A DNA stretch of 64,000 bases. Origin: G963676095 sp963676095 (GTDB taxonomy: Bacteria > Bacteroidota > Bacteroidia > Bacteroidales > Prolixibacteraceae). The position numbers were made by a program, and so were the translations under genes. Shown piece by piece: positions 62,371 to 64,000 of this stretch; position 1 is the first letter of the stretch; each line of letters begins with the position of its first letter. The notes under the pieces are model-generated. The model was not told where the DNA came from. It did not search any database and saw nothing but the letters and a program-made list of their open reading frames with translations. Location: the NCBI GenBank assembly GCA_963676095.1, contig OY781040.1, forward strand, positions 1,860,001-1,924,000, given 5' to 3'.

Positions 62371-63873
62371 ATGAAACAGATCATATTAAGGCTAATGTTG
62401 CTTATGTCGTTATTTGGCACAACGCCTGCATTTGTATCCGCTTCCGTTCAGCAGGATACGTCAAAAACAGAAATCGTGCAGTCAGCCAGTGACACAACAA
62501 AACAAGAGATACAACCAACGCCAGCAGGCAGTAAAAGCAGCACGGCAAACCTGCTCCTTTCTTCGCAGCGAAAGCATACATTTAACCTGATGACCGTTCT
62601 CAGAGGTTTTCTGGGTATGCTCGTTCTGGTGGCATTAGCAGTCCTGTTGTCTAAAGACAGGAAAAATATTCCGTGGAAAACGGTAATTGCCGGATTAATC
62701 TTCCAGATTGTGCTTGCGGTAGGTGTCCTTTACATTCCTTTTGTCAGGGCCGGGTTCGAGTTTTTCGGCCAGATTTTCGTGAAGATACTGGATTTTACCA
62801 AGGCCGGGAGTGAATTCCTTTTTGGGTCGCTGGTCGATATGAACAAGTTCGGATCTATTTTTGCCTTTCAGATCCTGCCAACAATTGTTTTCTTTTCGGC
62901 ACTGACCAGCCTCCTTTTTTACTGGGGCATTATTCAAAAAGTTGTGTGGGCCCTTGCCTGGATATTTACACGATTAATGAAACTCTCGGGAGCAGAAGCT
63001 CTTTCAGTGGCAGGAAATATCTTTCTCGGGCAAACAGAGTCTCCGCTGATGATCAAGGCTTATCTTTCTAAAATGAACAACTCGGAAATTATGTTGGTCA
63101 TGACCGGGGGGATGGCAACCCTCGCAGGAGGGGTATTGGCTGCTTATATCGGCATGCTGGGAGGCAACGATCCTGTCCTTCGCCTCGAATTTGCCAAACA
63201 TTTGCTTACCGCTTCGGTAATGGCTGCTCCGGGGGCTGTTATTTTTTCAAAAATCATGGTTCCAAACACAGACAAGGTAAACAGGGATGTTAAGGTAAGC
63301 AAAGACAAAATAGGAAGCAATGTTCTGGATGCAATTACAAACGGTACAGCAGAAGGCGTAAAGCTTGCCGTGAATGTTGCCGGTATGCTTGTCGCCTTTA
63401 TCGCGCTGATTACTATGTTTAACTACATATTTGCAAAGATCGGGGGATGGACAGGACTGAATGAAATCATCGCCCATTCCACAGACGGAAGATTCTCCAC
63501 ATTATCCATCCAGTTTCTGCTGGGGTATATATTCTCGCCTGTGATGTGGCTCATCGGGGTTTGTACCCGGGACATGTCCCTTGTCGGCCAGTTACTTGGA
63601 GAAAAGCTAATCCTTACCGAATTCATCGGGTATATCAGCCTGTCTCATCTGAAAGCGGCAAGTGCCTTTTTCGAATATAAATCAGTGATTATGGCAACTT
63701 ACATCCTTTGCGGCTTTGCTAATTTTGCCTCGATAGGGATACAGATAGGCGGCATAGGGGCCCTGGCCCCCGATAAAAGGGTGACGCTTTCCAAGTACGG
63801 GCTGTACGCCCTGATCGCCGGAACTTTTGCCTCACTCATGTCTGCCACCATCATCGGAATGATACTGGGATAG
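62371..63873 (+). CDS. Concentrative nucleoside transporter (NupC/CNT)
   Basis: The protein of about 500 residues imports nucleosides with sodium or protons. It shows the CNT core FGQTESPLMIKAYLSKM-type motif (here FLGQTESPLMI near 212-222), GGMATLAGGVLAAYI near 239-253, NGTAEGVKLAVNVAGML near 317-333, and about nine membrane spans. The frame opens with TTG at 62302, but the ATG at 62371 begins a signal peptide-like segment (LMLLMSLFGTTPAFVSA). A Ser/Thr/Gln-rich stretch of about 45 residues follows before the first span. This extra N-terminus is unlike enterobacterial NupC but may be normal in Bacteroidota. Confidence 0.9.
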   Translation: MKQIILRLMLLMSLFGTTPAFVSASVQQDTSKTEIVQSASDTTKQEIQPTPAGSKSSTANLLLSSQRKHTFNLMTVLRGFLGMLVLVALAVLLSKDRKNIPWKTVIAGLIFQIVLAVGVLYIPFVRAGFEFFGQIFVKILDFTKAGSEFLFGSLVDMNKFGSIFAFQILPTIVFFSALTSLLFYWGIIQKVVWALAWIFTRLMKLSGAEALSVAGNIFLGQTESPLMIKAYLSKMNNSEIMLVMTGGMATLAGGVLAAYIGMLGGNDPVLRLEFAKHLLTASVMAAPGAVIFSKIMVPNTDKVNRDVKVSKDKIGSNVLDAITNGTAEGVKLAVNVAGMLVAFIALITMFNYIFAKIGGWTGLNEIIAHSTDGRFSTLSIQFLLGYIFSPVMWLIGVCTRDMSLVGQLLGEKLILTEFIGYISLSHLKAASAFFEYKSVIMATYILCGFANFASIGIQIGGIGALAPDKRVTLSKYGLYALIAGTFASLMSATIIGMILG

Positions 63874-64000
63874 GCTGAATGGGTACCGATCCCGAATTTT
63901 GGATTCCCGTCAGCTTAATCAGTTCATTTATAAACAAGAATGAGAGATGTTAACACCATTGCATCATCATTATTATCAAATCTAGTTTTATATTTATCCT

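Noticed and set aside
63940..64000. ATG-started frame of 20 codons running off the window end
   Set aside because: Too short to tell from chance; it does not resemble thymidylate synthase or another expected neighbour.

Overview
The window looks like chromosomal DNA of a member of the Bacteroidota, probably near the Bacteroidales; the genus cannot be read from the sequence. The signs are Bacteroidota-type -7 promoter elements (TAnnTTTG) upstream of many genes, few strong Shine-Dalgarno sequences, and lineage-typical families: an N-succinylornithine-type carbamoyltransferase, a DUF1460 amidase, a 6-bladed beta-propeller lipoprotein, a DUF6146 lipoprotein, and the sppA-lpxK-punA block. No rRNA, tRNA, CRISPR array, prophage or intact insertion sequence was seen.

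Layout. 1-12.9 kb is a mixed accessory region. It holds a LUD-domain protein, an antitoxin with a deleted PIN toxin, a secreted PNGase F-type glycoamidase, a 0.67-kb repeat-filled spacer, a DUF1460 amidase, a glycerophosphodiesterase, a lipid A-type acyltransferase, a beta-propeller lipoprotein, a 2H phosphoesterase, a pirin/aldo-keto reductase pair, a sorbosone dehydrogenase-like lipoprotein and an NlpE-META lipoprotein. 13-27.3 kb carries nitrogen assimilation (gltB-gltD; a TorF-like porin, P-II protein and ammonium transporter), with argH and two ArnT-like membrane glycosyltransferases between them.

27.4-41.8 kb is the arginine/proline block. carA-carB runs leftward, divergent from argR-GNAT-argG-argC-argD-proC-proB, proA, argF' and argB. 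Together with argH these genes make carbamoyl phosphate, build arginine from glutamate through N-acylated (probably N-succinylated) intermediates, and make proline. Two ArgR-box-like 18-mers, exactly 3 bp apart, sit at the argR promoter. A terminator-like hairpin precedes carA. Ammonium uptake, GOGAT, carbamoyl phosphate and arginine synthesis therefore form one nitrogen-centred neighbourhood.

41.9-64 kb is mostly housekeeping: folK, sppA, lpxK, purine nucleoside phosphorylase, a serine/threonine dehydratase, a GNAT plus RimK-like ATP-grasp pair, cardiolipin synthase, ribD, prmC, an EEP-family phosphatase, trxA, dnaE, serS, rpmA, rplU, a bifunctional nuclease and a concentrative nucleoside transporter.

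No clearly new multi-gene system was found. The best leads are the control of the arg/car divergent region, the N-succinyl arginine route with its unassigned GNAT, the RLAN-ATP-grasp/GNAT pair, the duplicated 145-bp repeat with a conserved mini-ORF, and the internally deleted toxin.
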